A stretch of DNA of 64,000 bases from Nitzschia sp. DOCU1 (GCA_951394045.1 OX595997.1:1798001-1862000); one strand, 5' to 3'; numbered from the stretch's first letter, positions 53,166-64,000 are shown. Made by a program: numbers and translations. Notes: generated by a model from the letters alone, not told the origin.

Positions 53166-55256
53166 GATGAACACTGCAGACAGTGAACTTAATGGGAAGA
53201 AGTCGTCGTGGTTGCTATGGCGGCGAAGGTGCTTTTGTTGGGTTGGACAATGCTCTGTTTGCGAAGGGAGCTTCATTTGGAACTCCAGTGACAAAAATTC
53301 GAGATGAATCTCGTGAATTTGCTCTCCTTTGCTTCTCTCACGAGGGTTACTTCCGACACCAGGGGGAGAAAGGAAAGATTCGCTTCGGAATTTGCAAACT
53401 CGTGAGCTCCGTAGCGTTTCTACCACATGCATACTTCCTGTAGCACTGTACATAAACAGTCTTCTTCCGCCCTTCAAGCAGAAGAAGCGTCCGGACATCG
53501 GATATAGTACAATTTCTCAGGAATTGTCTTGACGTGGCTGTGGGCAACTGATAAGCCTTTTACGACTGCAGAAAATTTGATTTCATCAAAAAGGACTCTG
53601 GAGTGTTCTCTCGCAATACGCTCAGAACATAGACATGTGCCGTCAAACCTCTTAAGAAACCGGCCCAATGCGGTTTCTACACCAGCGTCTCAAAACACTG
53701 TTTATCGTTTGTAATCGGAAGAGGTTACGAGTGCGATGCCTTCTGAAGTCTTCTTTAACGAAAGAGAGCCCTAACTGTCAGGCTTAAATAACCCACCACA
53801 TGACCCCTTCCCAAAACGTACCAATCATCTTTCGGGGGCCTCGACGTGGCGACGGTGTCATCGGACGATTTGATAAGAACATTGGGCGTGCCTGTGATCG
53901 AGGACCACGTTACCTCCCCAAGAACCTACCCATCAATCTGTCGGGGCGTCGACGTGGCGTCTTTATGATTGAAACGCGTGATAGCATTGGATAACCACTT
54001 GATGTAAGCAATCGACAACATCTGCCCAAGGAACAAAGCAATCATCACCTCACAGTAAACAACACTGCCAACATCAAGATGCCAAGCTGCTGCTGGATCG
54101 TTTCTGGTTTTCTCGTTCTTCTTCAAGCAAGCCCTCTACTACCGCTAGTAAAAGGACAACTGCACTTTGAAGTTGTGACATCAATCGACTTGAAGGGGGC
54201 ATTCGTAATACCATAGAGTTTACTACAGATGACCGGCGAGCAAGTGGTTTGCCAAGAGGACGCATCTCTTCATCGTCGAGGACTATCAGCGACTTTTCTG
54301 GTACGCTACAGTGCGCGTCTAGTAGGGGAAATTGCTACAACTGCTAGTAGCTGATTAAAGGGAAGGCAGTAGTGGAACGGGAGTGTTGATGCCAGCAACA
54401 GAAAGAAATGGGTGATCGACATGGTAGTAGGGCGGTACTGTGTAGAAGCACCGCAAAAGGAGCCCATCATTGGCTGTACTACCGTAATAGAAGAAGATAA
54501 GAAAGTCGCACCACCACCACCACCAGATGGCGGCGCACCAACAAGGGTTCCATTCCTCTTGAATAGATCTGCCCTGCTCGTCCTTTACTATTTTACTAAT
54601 GTAATACTACCATTACTTTGCTAGGAAGACATGTACTACCAGCTGGTACATTACCCCTCTAGATCCTGCTGCCTGCTGTAGTCCTTTTTTATCCAATCAC
54701 GAAAGTACCGGTAGTGCGGGACTCAAATGGAACGCGAATCGCAATGAAGAACAACCTTTTGTTTTATCAAAAGCGCATAGCCTTCGGGGGTGGATTATAC
54801 CTTTTTGGAGTGGTTCTGGTAGAGAACTTCAAGGCGATTCTCCCTTTTCCGTTCTACCGATTCTGGTTCTTCTTTAAGCCAAAGACAGAAGGTTCGGTCA
54901 AGGGCTTAACCAGGATTTTCTCGCCATTGGGCAATTCAGGAACTTGTGGAACTGCTATTTCTCGTGGCAGGAAAAGTCATAAGCCAGACCCCTCCGCTTA
55001 TTCGCGAGAATATCAATTGTGCAAGGGCATCGCCCACCACCTATGTGATAGGTCGTGCTCTTCGAAAAGCGAAAGTCGGTTCTTCTCTCCCGTTTTCCCG
55101 ACCCCATCGAAAAGCATTCCCAACATATGTTGGGTTTCCTTCACCGAAACGCTCCTGCTATTGCTGTCAAGGATGTTTCCACAAAATCCAATTGCCAGCA
55201 TTGAACAGCTTGAGAGAAAATAACAACAGCAAAAACAACAACTCAACACAAAAGCA
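53166..55256. other. Intergenic region between head-to-head RGLE genes
   Basis: No independent gene is supported. A TACCGGTA core lies at 54706-54713. The frame 54714-55223 directly before 55257 starts with GTG, lacks motifs, and probably belongs to the 5' UTR. Confidence 0.45.
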
Positions 55257-56321
55257 ATGATCCTCTCCACTACGCAGCCAGAGTCTCCGACGTCCGCTGT
55301 CACAACATTTTCCAACGAATCAATCCTCTCCTGTAACAACAACGAAGTCGACCTTTACGGCTTCGGCGACGCCAAGCCTGAATATGGACCTCAAGATCAA
55401 GATAACTCGTTGATCTCGTACGGCTCCATTCATGGCCGAGACAATGGGCAAGAAAACGCTACACCGGCGTTGACCTGCCCTGAAACCCCCCTTACTACGC
55501 CAATGCGCCCACGGAGCACGGATCCTACCGCTTATGTTAAGGCCGGAGTCTCCCCTGATCAGATCGCCTCCGTACCAACTATTACCCGCCGGAAAAAGAC
55601 TTCCTCGTCTGTCTACGGAGAAGATGGAAAGCTCATTTCTCGTCCTGGGCGCCGTTCTTCCATTCAGTGTGGTCGAGAATTCAAAGTCCACTTGCCTGGT
55701 AAAGAAACCCCAGTTGTCCGCCGTTCCTCCATTACATTCCATGACAAGGTACAAGTGAAGTGTGTCACGTCTGTCACGGACATGATCCCCGACTCGGAAA
55801 AGCTTTGGTTCCAAAAGGACGAGTACAAGCAAATTCGCCGAAAGTCAGTGGAACTTGTCCAACGAGCTGAAAAGGAAATGGCGACTCTGCAAATCCTGGG
55901 AAAGCTGGGCGTCCCGAACATTTCAGTTCCGACGGCTACTCCAGGTCGTGACACCAAGCAACATCGCAACTTCTTCAACAAGAAGAAGGCACTAGGGCCC
56001 CTCAAACTATCTTCGGATGAGAATGAGATCGACTTGTCTACCCACAAGAAACGTTATTGCTTGCGGGGACTGGAAAAGTTATTGAGTCGGAACCATTATC
56101 GCTCCAAACTCCACCGAATGAATGCGACGGATACCGTCTTGGCAGAACAATACTACCAACGTAACTTGGCTCTACACGATGACGAGGACCTCGCCGAACA
56201 ATATAAATTGCAAACCATTGCCACCAGCGTAGAAGCTGCACAACGGGGCGAAGAAGATGCCCAAGAGATTGTTGCCTACTTGGCGGAGACGCGCCGACAG
56301 TGCCGTCGATTTTCCATGTAA
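55257..56321 (+). CDS. RGLE-domain protein with YGFGDAKP motif, 354 aa
   Basis: The ATG at 55257 lies in an A-rich leader. Residues 34-44 (YGFGDAKPEYG) match the motif that is tandemly repeated in the protein at 15222-16037. A Ser/Arg region with RRSSIQ and RRSSIT resembles basophilic kinase sites. The domain at ~157-345 follows the same order as in the 51495-53165 protein: FHDKVQVKCV, a W-containing helix (EKLWFQKDEYKQIRRKSVEL), LRGLE at 269-273, then ATDTVLAEQYYQ and a helical end. The central EYT motif is replaced by MIPDSE. It links two families that otherwise seem separate. Function unknown. Confidence 0.75.
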   Translation: MILSTTQPESPTSAVTTFSNESILSCNNNEVDLYGFGDAKPEYGPQDQDNSLISYGSIHGRDNGQENATPALTCPETPLTTPMRPRSTDPTAYVKAGVSPDQIASVPTITRRKKTSSSVYGEDGKLISRPGRRSSIQCGREFKVHLPGKETPVVRRSSITFHDKVQVKCVTSVTDMIPDSEKLWFQKDEYKQIRRKSVELVQRAEKEMATLQILGKLGVPNISVPTATPGRDTKQHRNFFNKKKALGPLKLSSDENEIDLSTHKKRYCLRGLEKLLSRNHYRSKLHRMNATDTVLAEQYYQRNLALHDDEDLAEQYKLQTIATSVEAAQRGEEDAQEIVAYLAETRRQCRRFSM

Positions 56322-57759
56322 TGCGATCCAACTCCAGCAAGCGTTGGTTCTAAATCGTTTGGGGTCTACTACTGGCCCGCGTCTTGTTCAAATTCTATTC
56401 ATCCTGTACGTCATCACCATTTACTTCATCTTCCAGAAGAGTTTTGCAACGAAGAAGGCCCCCGAGGCCTACTGAGTTGAATTTTGTTCTTCCTGGAGGA
56501 CTTATAAACTATAAAAGTCAAATTTTGTCCTAGGATTTACTACTAGCTTGACAAAGTCAAACGAGTCTCATGCCTAGTACTGAATGAGACTATCCTGTGG
56601 GGCGAAGATAATCTTGGCGAGCGAGCAAGAAGGGTTCGTTTTTTCTTTCTTGTCCGTCAAGGTAGTAGTTGCTTACTGCATAGTTCGATGCTGAAAACTC
56701 CGCTTTAGCTCATCCCCCGTACTCGTTACGTTGCTTTAACTATGACGACAAGAAGTATAGTTAATGCGGCGTACAGTTACAGGACAGTACTAGTGCTGTT
56801 GCTATGGTGGGATAGTACTAATAGTTCTTACTCTTTCTGGCTAGTAGTAGGCGCAGCAGCGTCTTGCTTCTGCATAGCGGAGTTTCCACCGACCCCCATT
56901 GTTTGCCTAATTCGTTCTCCGAGTCCATCGTCAAATCGCAATTTCTCCTACTTGCATGAGCGTTGCTCTTCCACATGCTTCCGACCGATAGCTATCGTAA
57001 AATACATCGAGCACAGTAAGATCCGTTGGAGGAGGCGAAGATCGTGGCGAAAATATATGTGCAAATTTGGCCAGCTCTGCGCGTGACACATAATAATCTT
57101 TCGGGACTTAGATTTGGGCTTCCGTTGAAGACTTAGTTCATGTCGCAAAGCGTTGGAATCCCGGTCGTTCCGTGTAAGTAAGCGTGGCGCGAAATCCCAA
57201 ATTCTGTCGATCTACTATTTGAGAATGTCCGTTCGGCCCAGATGCGCAGAGTCCCAACCCTTCCGCCTTCCCGCCCAAAACGTTGCTACTAGCACGCGGG
57301 TCTTTCTTCCATGAGAGTGATTAGTGGCATCATCAATTTCTTCTCTGTTGAATGGATAGAAGTGTCGAAGAAGAAATCCTCTCTTGGGCGTTTTCAAATC
57401 GCCCCTGGTAATCTTTCTTCTTCGTGGACAATCCACCGCCGTGTTGGTTGGTAATTCTTATTGTGGGGACGCTACAACCAAAAGACTGCTCCTGCTATCC
57501 GAAGTTGCTGCTGAAGAGTCCGTTCTGCGAGGAGTTGGCAGTTAGGAGCGTGGAAGATCCGTGAGGTGCAGCGGGATTTGGGCTCGGTCCTTCCAGCGCT
57601 GGGTGACAACGAAGGTGGCCGTGCTGAAGTTGTTATTCACTTATTCACTTGGGAGAGCTACAGAGACGGCGCCCTTCGATTCCCCCGGCGTGTTAATCGG
57701 ATCTACATTTACTTCCTTTCCAGCAAATACATCACCTATTCGGATTGTAACCCCAACGC
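56322..57759. other. Intergenic, no gene supported
   Basis: The frame 56742-57086 has an ATG and some hydrophobic sequence, but no domain and no clear context. The rest is unremarkable. Confidence 0.45.
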
Positions 57760-59588
57760 ATGTCGCCCCAATTAGATCCCATGCCGATAACCTATGTCAA
57801 TGTGACGGGGGAAGACTCTTCATCATCTCGTCTCGAAGGTTACATCCCTTCTTACAATATCTTTCCGACGATGGCACCCAGCGCCGTTTTGAACCGCCCC
57901 ATAGATAAGCCGGGGTCATCCTTCTTTGACCCAACTGCTGATGGATGGGGCCCCGAGCAACAACCAGTTCCTTCACCGGAACCACAAAACATGGCGGTGG
58001 TGTCCATATTGATTGCCTTGATTGTGATTCTGTGTATCATTTTGATGTTTGTGACGATTCCACCTTTAATTCACATGATTCGTCGAAAGATGCCCGTCCC
58101 CCAAGCAAGGATTGATCGACGATATGCAACCATCGATGGATGGCTTATAACCAAGGTATGTGATCAATTGATACTATCACTCGTAGAAGCGAACGAGTCG
58201 CAGCCGGGGTTTGGCTTTGTTGGTTGCTGGATATTGCTAACAATTCGTTTACTTGTTGTCCGCCGCTACTTTGATAGCGTGTCCAACCGCATGATTCCGT
58301 TTGCGAATGTATACAACATCGATATGGCCAAAAGGAGCCACATATGATTACCATGCCGAAGGGTCCAGCTGGGAATAATTCGGAAAGTGCTAGCCCAAAG
58401 GATGAACATGGCGCCACTCAGGACGATGTAAAACCAAGACGAATTACCCTGACAGCTGCCATTTTGATCGAGAAATTAGCCCCCGCTTCTGACGAAAACG
58501 AGGAGTCTGGCAAGCTGAAAACATCAGACGAATATAGTAGGTGCGAAGAGGATAAGGCTACACCAAACGATTTGGAGAATCCGTCTGAGGACGACCGAAG
58601 TTCTTCTCAAGACAGTTGTGAAAAGCCAGAATGTGCCATTTGTCTCGAAGCGTTCAAGATTCATGACAAGGTGTCCTGGTCGACCAATCCTAGCTGTGGC
58701 CATGTCTTTCATCATTCCTGCATTCGAGAATGGCTCTTGCGTCGAGTTGGATGCCCATGCTGCCGCAAAGTCCTCTTACCTGTAGATCGGTCCTTGGTCC
58801 AAGCACTACAACAGCAACAGCAACAGCAACATCCAGTAGGACCAGAAGACACAGCCCAAAGCACAACGATTGCCATGGGAAGCACCGAATCTTCCCCGTC
58901 ACAACAGTATTCGCAACCGTCACGCTCTGCAACCTCGTCCTTTACAGCCCGTAACCACGTTTCAGGTCAAATGCTAAAGAGCTACGCTCGGGAAAGGGCA
59001 AAGCGCACAACCACCACTTACTATTGTATTCATGAAGGGCTGGTTACACTTCATGGCTTTGGCTTGTTAGACGCCAACCGAGAAAAGACAAGAGAAAAAG
59101 CAGAAGGTCAACCCGATGCAACGACTCCCGACGAAAACGGCGTACTGCCTTCGAAACCCGAACATGCGATCGTTCCGCCCTCTCGCCATCGAGCTGGTGG
59201 GGTGGCGCAATGGTTGGATTCAATGGTTCAGTCTGCAATTCCCAGCTTCTTTTTGACGTCGTTGCGTCGACCTCGTAGTATGCATCGCTCCGAAACCAAT
59301 GGAACGACATCCGAAGAATCGTCGAGAGAAGGAGATATCAATCGAACCTTTTTGCAAGATGACAAAGAGTCCAGTAGCAACGGCAGCCAACGGAATACCG
59401 ACGATGTGTCCTCCATTGAACTCATCTTTGAGCGAGCATCGGCTTTCACAAGTAGCGACGCAGTCTTATCACTGCATCATTTGGAGGATCCGTCGCTAGG
59501 GGGGACGGAAGGTGAGGCTGCACCGACAGGTACGGCAGAAGAGCTAGTGGCGGAACTTTCGGCCATTTTGTCATTGGTCGAAATATGA
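57760..59588 (+). CDS. Membrane-anchored RING-H2 protein (probable E3 ubiquitin ligase), 568 aa
   Basis: Exons are 57760-58155 and 58278-59588, with a 122-bp phase-0 intron (GTATGT donor, TTTGATAG acceptor). A Pro-rich lumenal N-terminus precedes one membrane segment at residues ~79-101 (VVSILIALIVILCIILMFV) followed by RRK, indicating a cytosolic C-terminal part. The RING-H2 ligands are C251, C254, C272, H274, H277, C280, C291 and C294 (CAICL ... CGHVFHHSC ... CPCC). A Gln-rich stretch and a long Ser/Glu-rich tail follow. RING-H2 proteins recruit E2 enzymes and ubiquitinate nearby substrates. The tail is partly duplicated at 62.4-62.9 kb. Confidence 0.85.
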
Positions 59589-59948
59589 TTGAAAGAGGAA
59601 GCGCTAGCAAGTAATAACTATTATATTTGCTCCGACTTCTGGCGTGAGACCGAACGCCCCTATCTTCAACCTGTTTTCATGCCGCTACTTGTACTAGCAG
59701 CCATTGTCCATGATGACAGCGCCATCATTGCTGGATCATGGCAGTATCACTTGCGTTTGACACCACGATATGTGCCATATCCAGGTGAGTTGTTGTTTCT
59801 ATTGATGCTCGTTGCCCGCCTGGATGGCGAGCAACTACCGGTAGTAGCGGCTACTTCGTTTCTACGTAATGGCATCTTCGACTGCCGACAGATCACGCAG
59901 CAGGGCTCTCATACTGGTGGCGACGGCATTGGGATTAGCACCCCTTTG

Positions 59949-59990
<42 letters not shown>

Positions 59991-60884
59991 ATCGTGGCAG
60001 CTTCTTGCAGCATTGGCTTGGTTGGAGGCTGTGGTTCGAGCGTGTCTTCGAACATGTGCTTTAGACCATCAATGTCTGTACATCCAAACGAAAATCTCTC
60101 TCAGACTATCAATCAAAGTCGCGTCCTTGCCATTTTTAAAATCATTGTGTGTCCAATAGTAGTGGTTGATTGAGTCCCTGTCATTGTACGGTGTACTGGA
60201 ATTACTCTCGTCATGATATCTATTCGTAATTGTTACTGTAAGAGTTCAACTGCAAAGTGTCGTCGATTCCTCGTCCCGGGGCGGATTCTTCGTTCTACAC
60301 TTTCATGGATTCTTTGGGATGAAAGGTCTGAATTCAGATCCTTGACTATCTTTCCACTTTGGGAGGGAGGGAGGGAGGGGCTCAAACCCTGAAGCAATGC
60401 CCCATGGGAACTTTGATTAGCGTCCACCGACGACAGCGGCTTGCGAGCTATTTGCATGTAGAGACAACAAGGAGTCGAAAAGATAGAAAGGACCATCGGG
60501 GTAGGAGGATGGCGTTTGCCCAGTGGGAGTTGACAAAGGTGATGGAGTCGAAAGAGGAATTGCTGCCTGGGTAAGACTAGGAATCGTTGGAGCCAGAGCC
60601 GAATGCGGCGTCGCTGTGGACTCCGCAGTAGCTCCTGCTCATCGTCGTCATTGGATTATTCGCTTCGGCCGTTTCTTGTTCTGCCAAAAACCATCATCTA
60701 GCCAGCGCTGCGCTAAGCCTGTACTTTGCTTTCGAAGTATCCGATCCCCGGCACCGTTTCTCTGCAGAGTTGCCCCATTCAGTGTCTGTGGGTCCCTTCT
60801 TTCTCTCCTATTTATCACAATGGGGTTGGAATGTCAGAGTAAAGTCGATAGTTTTAATCAAAACTGAATTGAAAATGCGTCAAT
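59589..60884. other. Intergenic, with (TGC)14 microsatellite and palindrome
   Basis: An exact ACTACCGGTAGT palindrome lies at 59834-59845 and 14 TGC units at 59949-59990. An ATG frame from 59869 reads a hydrophobic, signal-like start into poly-Ala, but it is short and depends on the microsatellite, so I do not call it a gene. Confidence 0.45.
59949..59990 (+). repeat. (TGC)14 trinucleotide microsatellite
   Basis: Fourteen uninterrupted TGC units were counted. Confidence 0.9.
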
Positions 60885-61560
60885 TCAGTTGTTGATTGAA
60901 TCTATCGACCTTAGCCCGTCCTTAAGCTTGGCGATTGTAAGTTTGGACAAGTCTCGATCAAAGGTCTGGCTAGAAGCGCTACTAGCCTTCCGGATATTAA
61001 AAGATGAAAACACCATCATTTTCTCAAAACCCTGGAATGCGCCACCTTCCTCCTTCTCCTCTTCACCATGTTCGTTTCCTCCGGCAAAGGCTTCCACTGC
61101 TTGTCTAGCCGCACTTGCAAGTTCTTCCGAGTCCACACTGGCTCGTAAGTTGTCCCAGAAGTTTTCATCCTCTTCATCTAGATCCGCTATTTCTCGACGG
61201 CGAAATGAGCAGCTCGCCCAAGCGCGTCGAGATCCAAGTCATCGTCGTAGCTTCTTCAGGACTCGGAATGCTTCCTTCAAATTGGATTTTGCATTTTCAT
61301 AGTCATCGACTGCACCACGAAGCACGCCCAGATGAAACAAAGTAGTAGCTGCAACAATTGCCAGTCTCGATGCCCACGGCCCCCAGTCCAACACTCAAAA
61401 TGTTACAGATTTGATTCACTCCACGCTGTCGGCGCCAAACGCGGCCTTTTGACGATCCTGGCGTTCGTTCTCATCATGCATCGATGCCTTCTTTCCAAGC
61501 ACCGAGCAAATCGGCCCAGGAAGTTCGCAAAGACGAGGGGGGCGCCATGTTCAGGGTGAT
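60885..61560 (-). pseudogene. Possible broken TPR-like gene
   Basis: On the minus strand one frame gives a TPR-like helix pair (ATTLFHLGVLRGAVDDYENA) near 61350-61270. Another frame gives DEDENFWDNLRASVDSEELA and an acidic helix at 61180-60885. An upstream frame has MAPPSSLRTSWADLLGAWKE near 61550. The frames are separated by stops and do not join by obvious introns. Decay or unrecognised splicing are both possible; confidence is low. Confidence 0.3.
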
Positions 61561-61600
61561 GACGATGAACGAATGAACAACAAGCAGTTTCACAAGCCCA

Positions 61601-61799
61601 TTGTCACGCTCGCGCATAGAAGCCTCGAGGGGATAGCATCGACGAGTAGTAGCAATGAGAAGAATGAGATCATTGGCGGGGTGGTCGTTGTCGCTGTCAT
61701 TGATTGCGAATGACCGTATCTTTTGTCGGCACTCCCACGATATCGTTTTAGGTCGACACTTATGTCGACATTTATTGCATGCTTGTCACGCTCGCGCAT
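61601..61799. repeat. Direct repeat TTGTCACGCTCGCGCAT
   Basis: The 17-mer occurs at 61601-61617 and 61783-61799. No function is evident; no gene is seen between 61561 and 62370. Confidence 0.6.
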
Positions 61800-61982
61800 G
61801 CACGCCTCGCCCCGTTCTTCGCAAGACTAAAACTGTCCGATGTACGTGAAAATGAACCTATTTTGTCCGTATGTGTCGTTTTAGCGAATTTGTTGGAATT
61901 GGGACATACCACGGCTCTACATACGTGATGTAGGATTTTACGGAGTTGTTGGTATGCGTAATAAAAGGCTTGCGACTCTTGG

Positions 61983-62046
61983 CGCGCCAGCCTTTAAAAC
62001 TTCACGAGATCATAAATAGTTTCGTGAAGTTTTATGGGCTGGCGCG
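61983..62046. repeat. Near-perfect hairpin, 25-bp stem with 14-nt loop
   Basis: Arms 61983-62007 and 62022-62046 are inverted complements with two mismatches (CGCGCCAGCC ... AAAACTTCACGA). It could be a fold-back element, MITE relic, or structured RNA. Confidence 0.75.
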
Positions 62047-62369
62047 TTTTCAGACGTCGCACAAGACTCCTATTGCATTCACAAATATCCATTTCCTATG
62101 CACAATATCTTTTCAGAGCGGATTTGGATGGCCTCTATTGTGTGACGGACGGCTATTACGATCATAGGCTCTATGCTATTCAAGCGACTGAAACAAAGGC
62201 ATTTCGTCGTTCGAGCTATGATTCATTCATTCGACAATGCTTTGAAGCTATAGGAGCATGATACTCATGGTGGAAACCATAGTAGTAGCAATAGGCAAAG
62301 GAGGCGACAGGGGGGCTCTCTCCGCCCGTCATTTCGTCTGCATCCGCCTCGAGCCCTGACGAGGATCGG

Positions 62370-62984
62370 GGTTTGCAAGTGTATACAACATCGTTACGCC
62401 CGGAGAATGAAGCCACAAACGGCTGACTTGACGGAAGGTCCAGCTGGTGATATTCCGGAGAGCACAATTAAGGGCTGGTTACGCTTCATGGCTTTGGCTT
62501 GTTGGGTGCAATCCGAGAAAAGACAAGAGAAGGCCAACCCGATGCGACGACTCCCGACAAAAATGGCGCACTACCTTCGAAACCCGAACATGATATTGTT
62601 TCTCCCTCTCGCCATCGAGCTGGTGGGGCGGCTCAATGGTCGGATTCAGTGGTTCAGTCCACACTACCCAGCTTCTTTTTGACGTCGTTGCGTCGTTCTC
62701 GTAGTATGCATCGCTCCGAAACCAATGGAACGACATCCGAAGAATCGTCGCGAGAAGGAGATATCAATCGAACCTTTGTTCAAGATGACAACGTGTCCAG
62801 TAACATCGGAAGCCAACGGAATACCGACGATGCGTCGTCCAAGTTGTCGATGCCATCTTATAATGTGTCGAGAATGAATGGAACCGTTCCTTCTAGCAGT
62901 CCCTTCGTCGTCGCCGTCATGCGCAAGAAAGCATCGGCACAAATTCTACCGACTAATTCTACGCCGGCTGATGGGCATGCTTAA
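62370..62984 (+). pseudogene. RING-less partial duplicate of the 57760 gene
   Basis: The segment GTATACAACATCG ... GGTCCAGCTGG near 62381-62450 matches the start of exon 2 of the RING-H2 gene. The copy then jumps to sequence matching 59035 onward (GGGCTGGTTAC, ATGGCTTTGGCTTGTT) and follows the tail to about 62845. The ~640-bp gap removes the whole RING finger. A frameshift lies between the two homologous parts, although the tail frame (62499-62984) remains open. Spelling differences throughout indicate an older duplication than the SLC4 array. Confidence 0.75.
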
Positions 62985-63240
62985 CGGATGGAAAGAATGG
63001 TTCCGTCCACACCCCTACTAATTTCCCACTACTGGAAAGATAGCCTACCGGTAGTTTCGGCTGGGAAGATCCGAGAATTCACAATGACGGTTGACTACTT
63101 TCTGCTCAATATCTCACAACCACGAGCGTTGTATTATTGACCATCAGGGAGGAATCCACCCAGAGAAGGACGATTGCAAGACAGATGAGCGTTCCATACT
63201 CTACACTAGTTCTCCAAGTCTAGCATTTTAGGAGCAACCA
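62985..63240. other. Short intergenic stretch with CTACCGGTAG
   Basis: The palindrome lies at 63045-63054; no gene is seen. Confidence 0.5.
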
Positions 63241-63248
63241 ACAACGCC

Positions 63249-63878
63249 TTGCGAAACACCAAAATGACAATTCTAAGGCAAGTTGACGGGGAGTTGTGGC
63301 CAAGATCAATATTGACACTTTCACGGAAGAATGGATTCCCCAATTTCCAGCCGACTTTAAAAACTGGGTCACACATTGTCGAGTGGACAATAACAATGGC
63401 GCCATTTATGTGCCACAAATGCATCTTGCTGTCCGTATGGATTGGTCGAAGCAACAAGTGCCCCCCCCCGATAATCAATGAGGGCGGTACTATCCAATGG
63501 AGCAAACAAGTGGGAACGGTAGGTAATGAACTGCCAGCTGGAATCGAACTGGGCAACATGAATCAAATTGTGGTCCATGGCGAAACAACCGGTAGTATGT
63601 TTCAAGACAATCCAACTGGCACTTCGCAAATTGTCTTGTGGAGTATGAATGCCGATTCCGGAGCACTCGAAGATCCAATCTTGGGGGAGGCTCCCACCGA
63701 TTCCCCTACCGCAGAGCCCGTCTTGACGCCAACCTTTCCAGAAAACGAAGAAGACATTGACGAGGACGACCGTGTAGAAGAGTCGTTCGGCGACGACGAA
63801 GAAGAAGGCGACGACGTTGTACTTTCTGTCGATATCGACCCGGATTTGGAGGAACCGCCACCCGAAGAAGAGTGGTGA
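63249..63878 (+). pseudogene. SBBP-like beta-propeller fragment, frameshifted at a C9 run
   Basis: The last ~130 codons in this frame include GGTIQWSKQVGTVGNELPAG and IVVHGETTGSM, which fit the SBBP/beta-propeller repeat pattern (W-K-x-G-T ... G-x-T). An acidic tail ends at 63878. The preceding protein-like sequence (TFTEEWIPQFPADFKNWVTH, YVPQMHLAVRMDWSKQQ) is in another frame (63296-63481). The switch occurs at nine consecutive C near 63461-63469. It may be a homopolymer sequencing error in a real gene, or a true lesion. The 5' end is unresolved. Confidence 0.5.
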
Positions 63879-64000
63879 AGACGAATCACTCTCATCTTCG
63901 TCGCATACATCGCTCGTTTCCAAGATATCTTCCAAAAGTTCGGGGCTCCGATCCGACATGGGGCCAACGTATGCGGGCAGTATGGTCTATGATTTTGAGA

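Noticed and set aside
54714..55223. 169-codon frame before the 55257 gene
   Set aside because: It begins with GTG, has no motif, and lies where the 5' UTR of the next gene is expected.
59589..60173. Frame with poly-Cys and the alternative poly-Ala frame at 59869
   Set aside because: Both depend on the (TGC)14 microsatellite; the first lacks an ATG start, and the second ends without a recognisable domain.

Overview
The window looks like nuclear DNA of a diatom, most likely a raphid pennate; I infer this and have not matched it to a species. The reasons are: short GT-AG introns of about 70-120 bp, Ty1/copia and Ty3/gypsy elements of the types common in diatoms, a protein built of YGYGDATPD repeats, a presequence with a diatom-like plastid cleavage motif, SLC4-type bicarbonate transporters, and two proteins of a Ser/Glu-rich 'RGLE' family that I associate with diatoms. 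No rRNA, tRNA, CRISPR array or bacterial operon was seen.

Layout. 1-7.55 kb: a Ty1/copia element preceded by a deleted copy of itself. 8.4-11.9 kb: three small genes or gene remnants that share a C-terminal helix motif. 13.5-16.0 kb: a coiled-coil acidic protein (+) and the YGYGDATPD-repeat protein (-). 18.0-18.6 kb: an eroded ankyrin-like fragment. 18.80-24.44 kb: an intact Ty3/gypsy LTR retrotransposon with indistinguishable 420-bp LTRs and a TATAT target duplication. 24.88-39.68 kb: four near-identical tandem copies, with an exact 4081-bp period, of a three-exon SLC4 transporter gene. 40.6-46.6 kb: a divergent pair, a coiled-coil protein (-) and a 1303-aa presumptive plastid protein (+) with two I29-like domains followed by 14 copies of SYMPKSYK in a low-complexity sticker/spacer array; the shared promoter region carries duplicated TGACGT/TGACGTCA elements. 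47.3-50.7 kb: NTAN1 (-) and a single-pass membrane protein (+). 51.5-56.3 kb: a head-to-head pair of RGLE-domain genes. 57.8-59.6 kb: a membrane-anchored RING-H2 protein, with a RING-less broken duplicate at 62.4-62.9 kb. 63.2-63.9 kb: an SBBP-like fragment broken at a C9 run.

The strongest biological story is a possible inorganic-carbon neighbourhood. A four-copy SLC4 array lies beside a plastid-targeted, repeat-rich, probably disordered protein whose upstream region contains the same core motifs (TGACGT, ACGTCA, TGACGC) as the CO2/cAMP-responsive elements described for Phaeodactylum carbonic anhydrase. The architecture invites the hypothesis of a pyrenoid or Rubisco linker, but this is inference. 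The copia element adds a second point of interest: gag and pol are in one frame, separated by a single UGA in a UGA-CUA-G readthrough context, and pol has no usable ATG before the protease active site.
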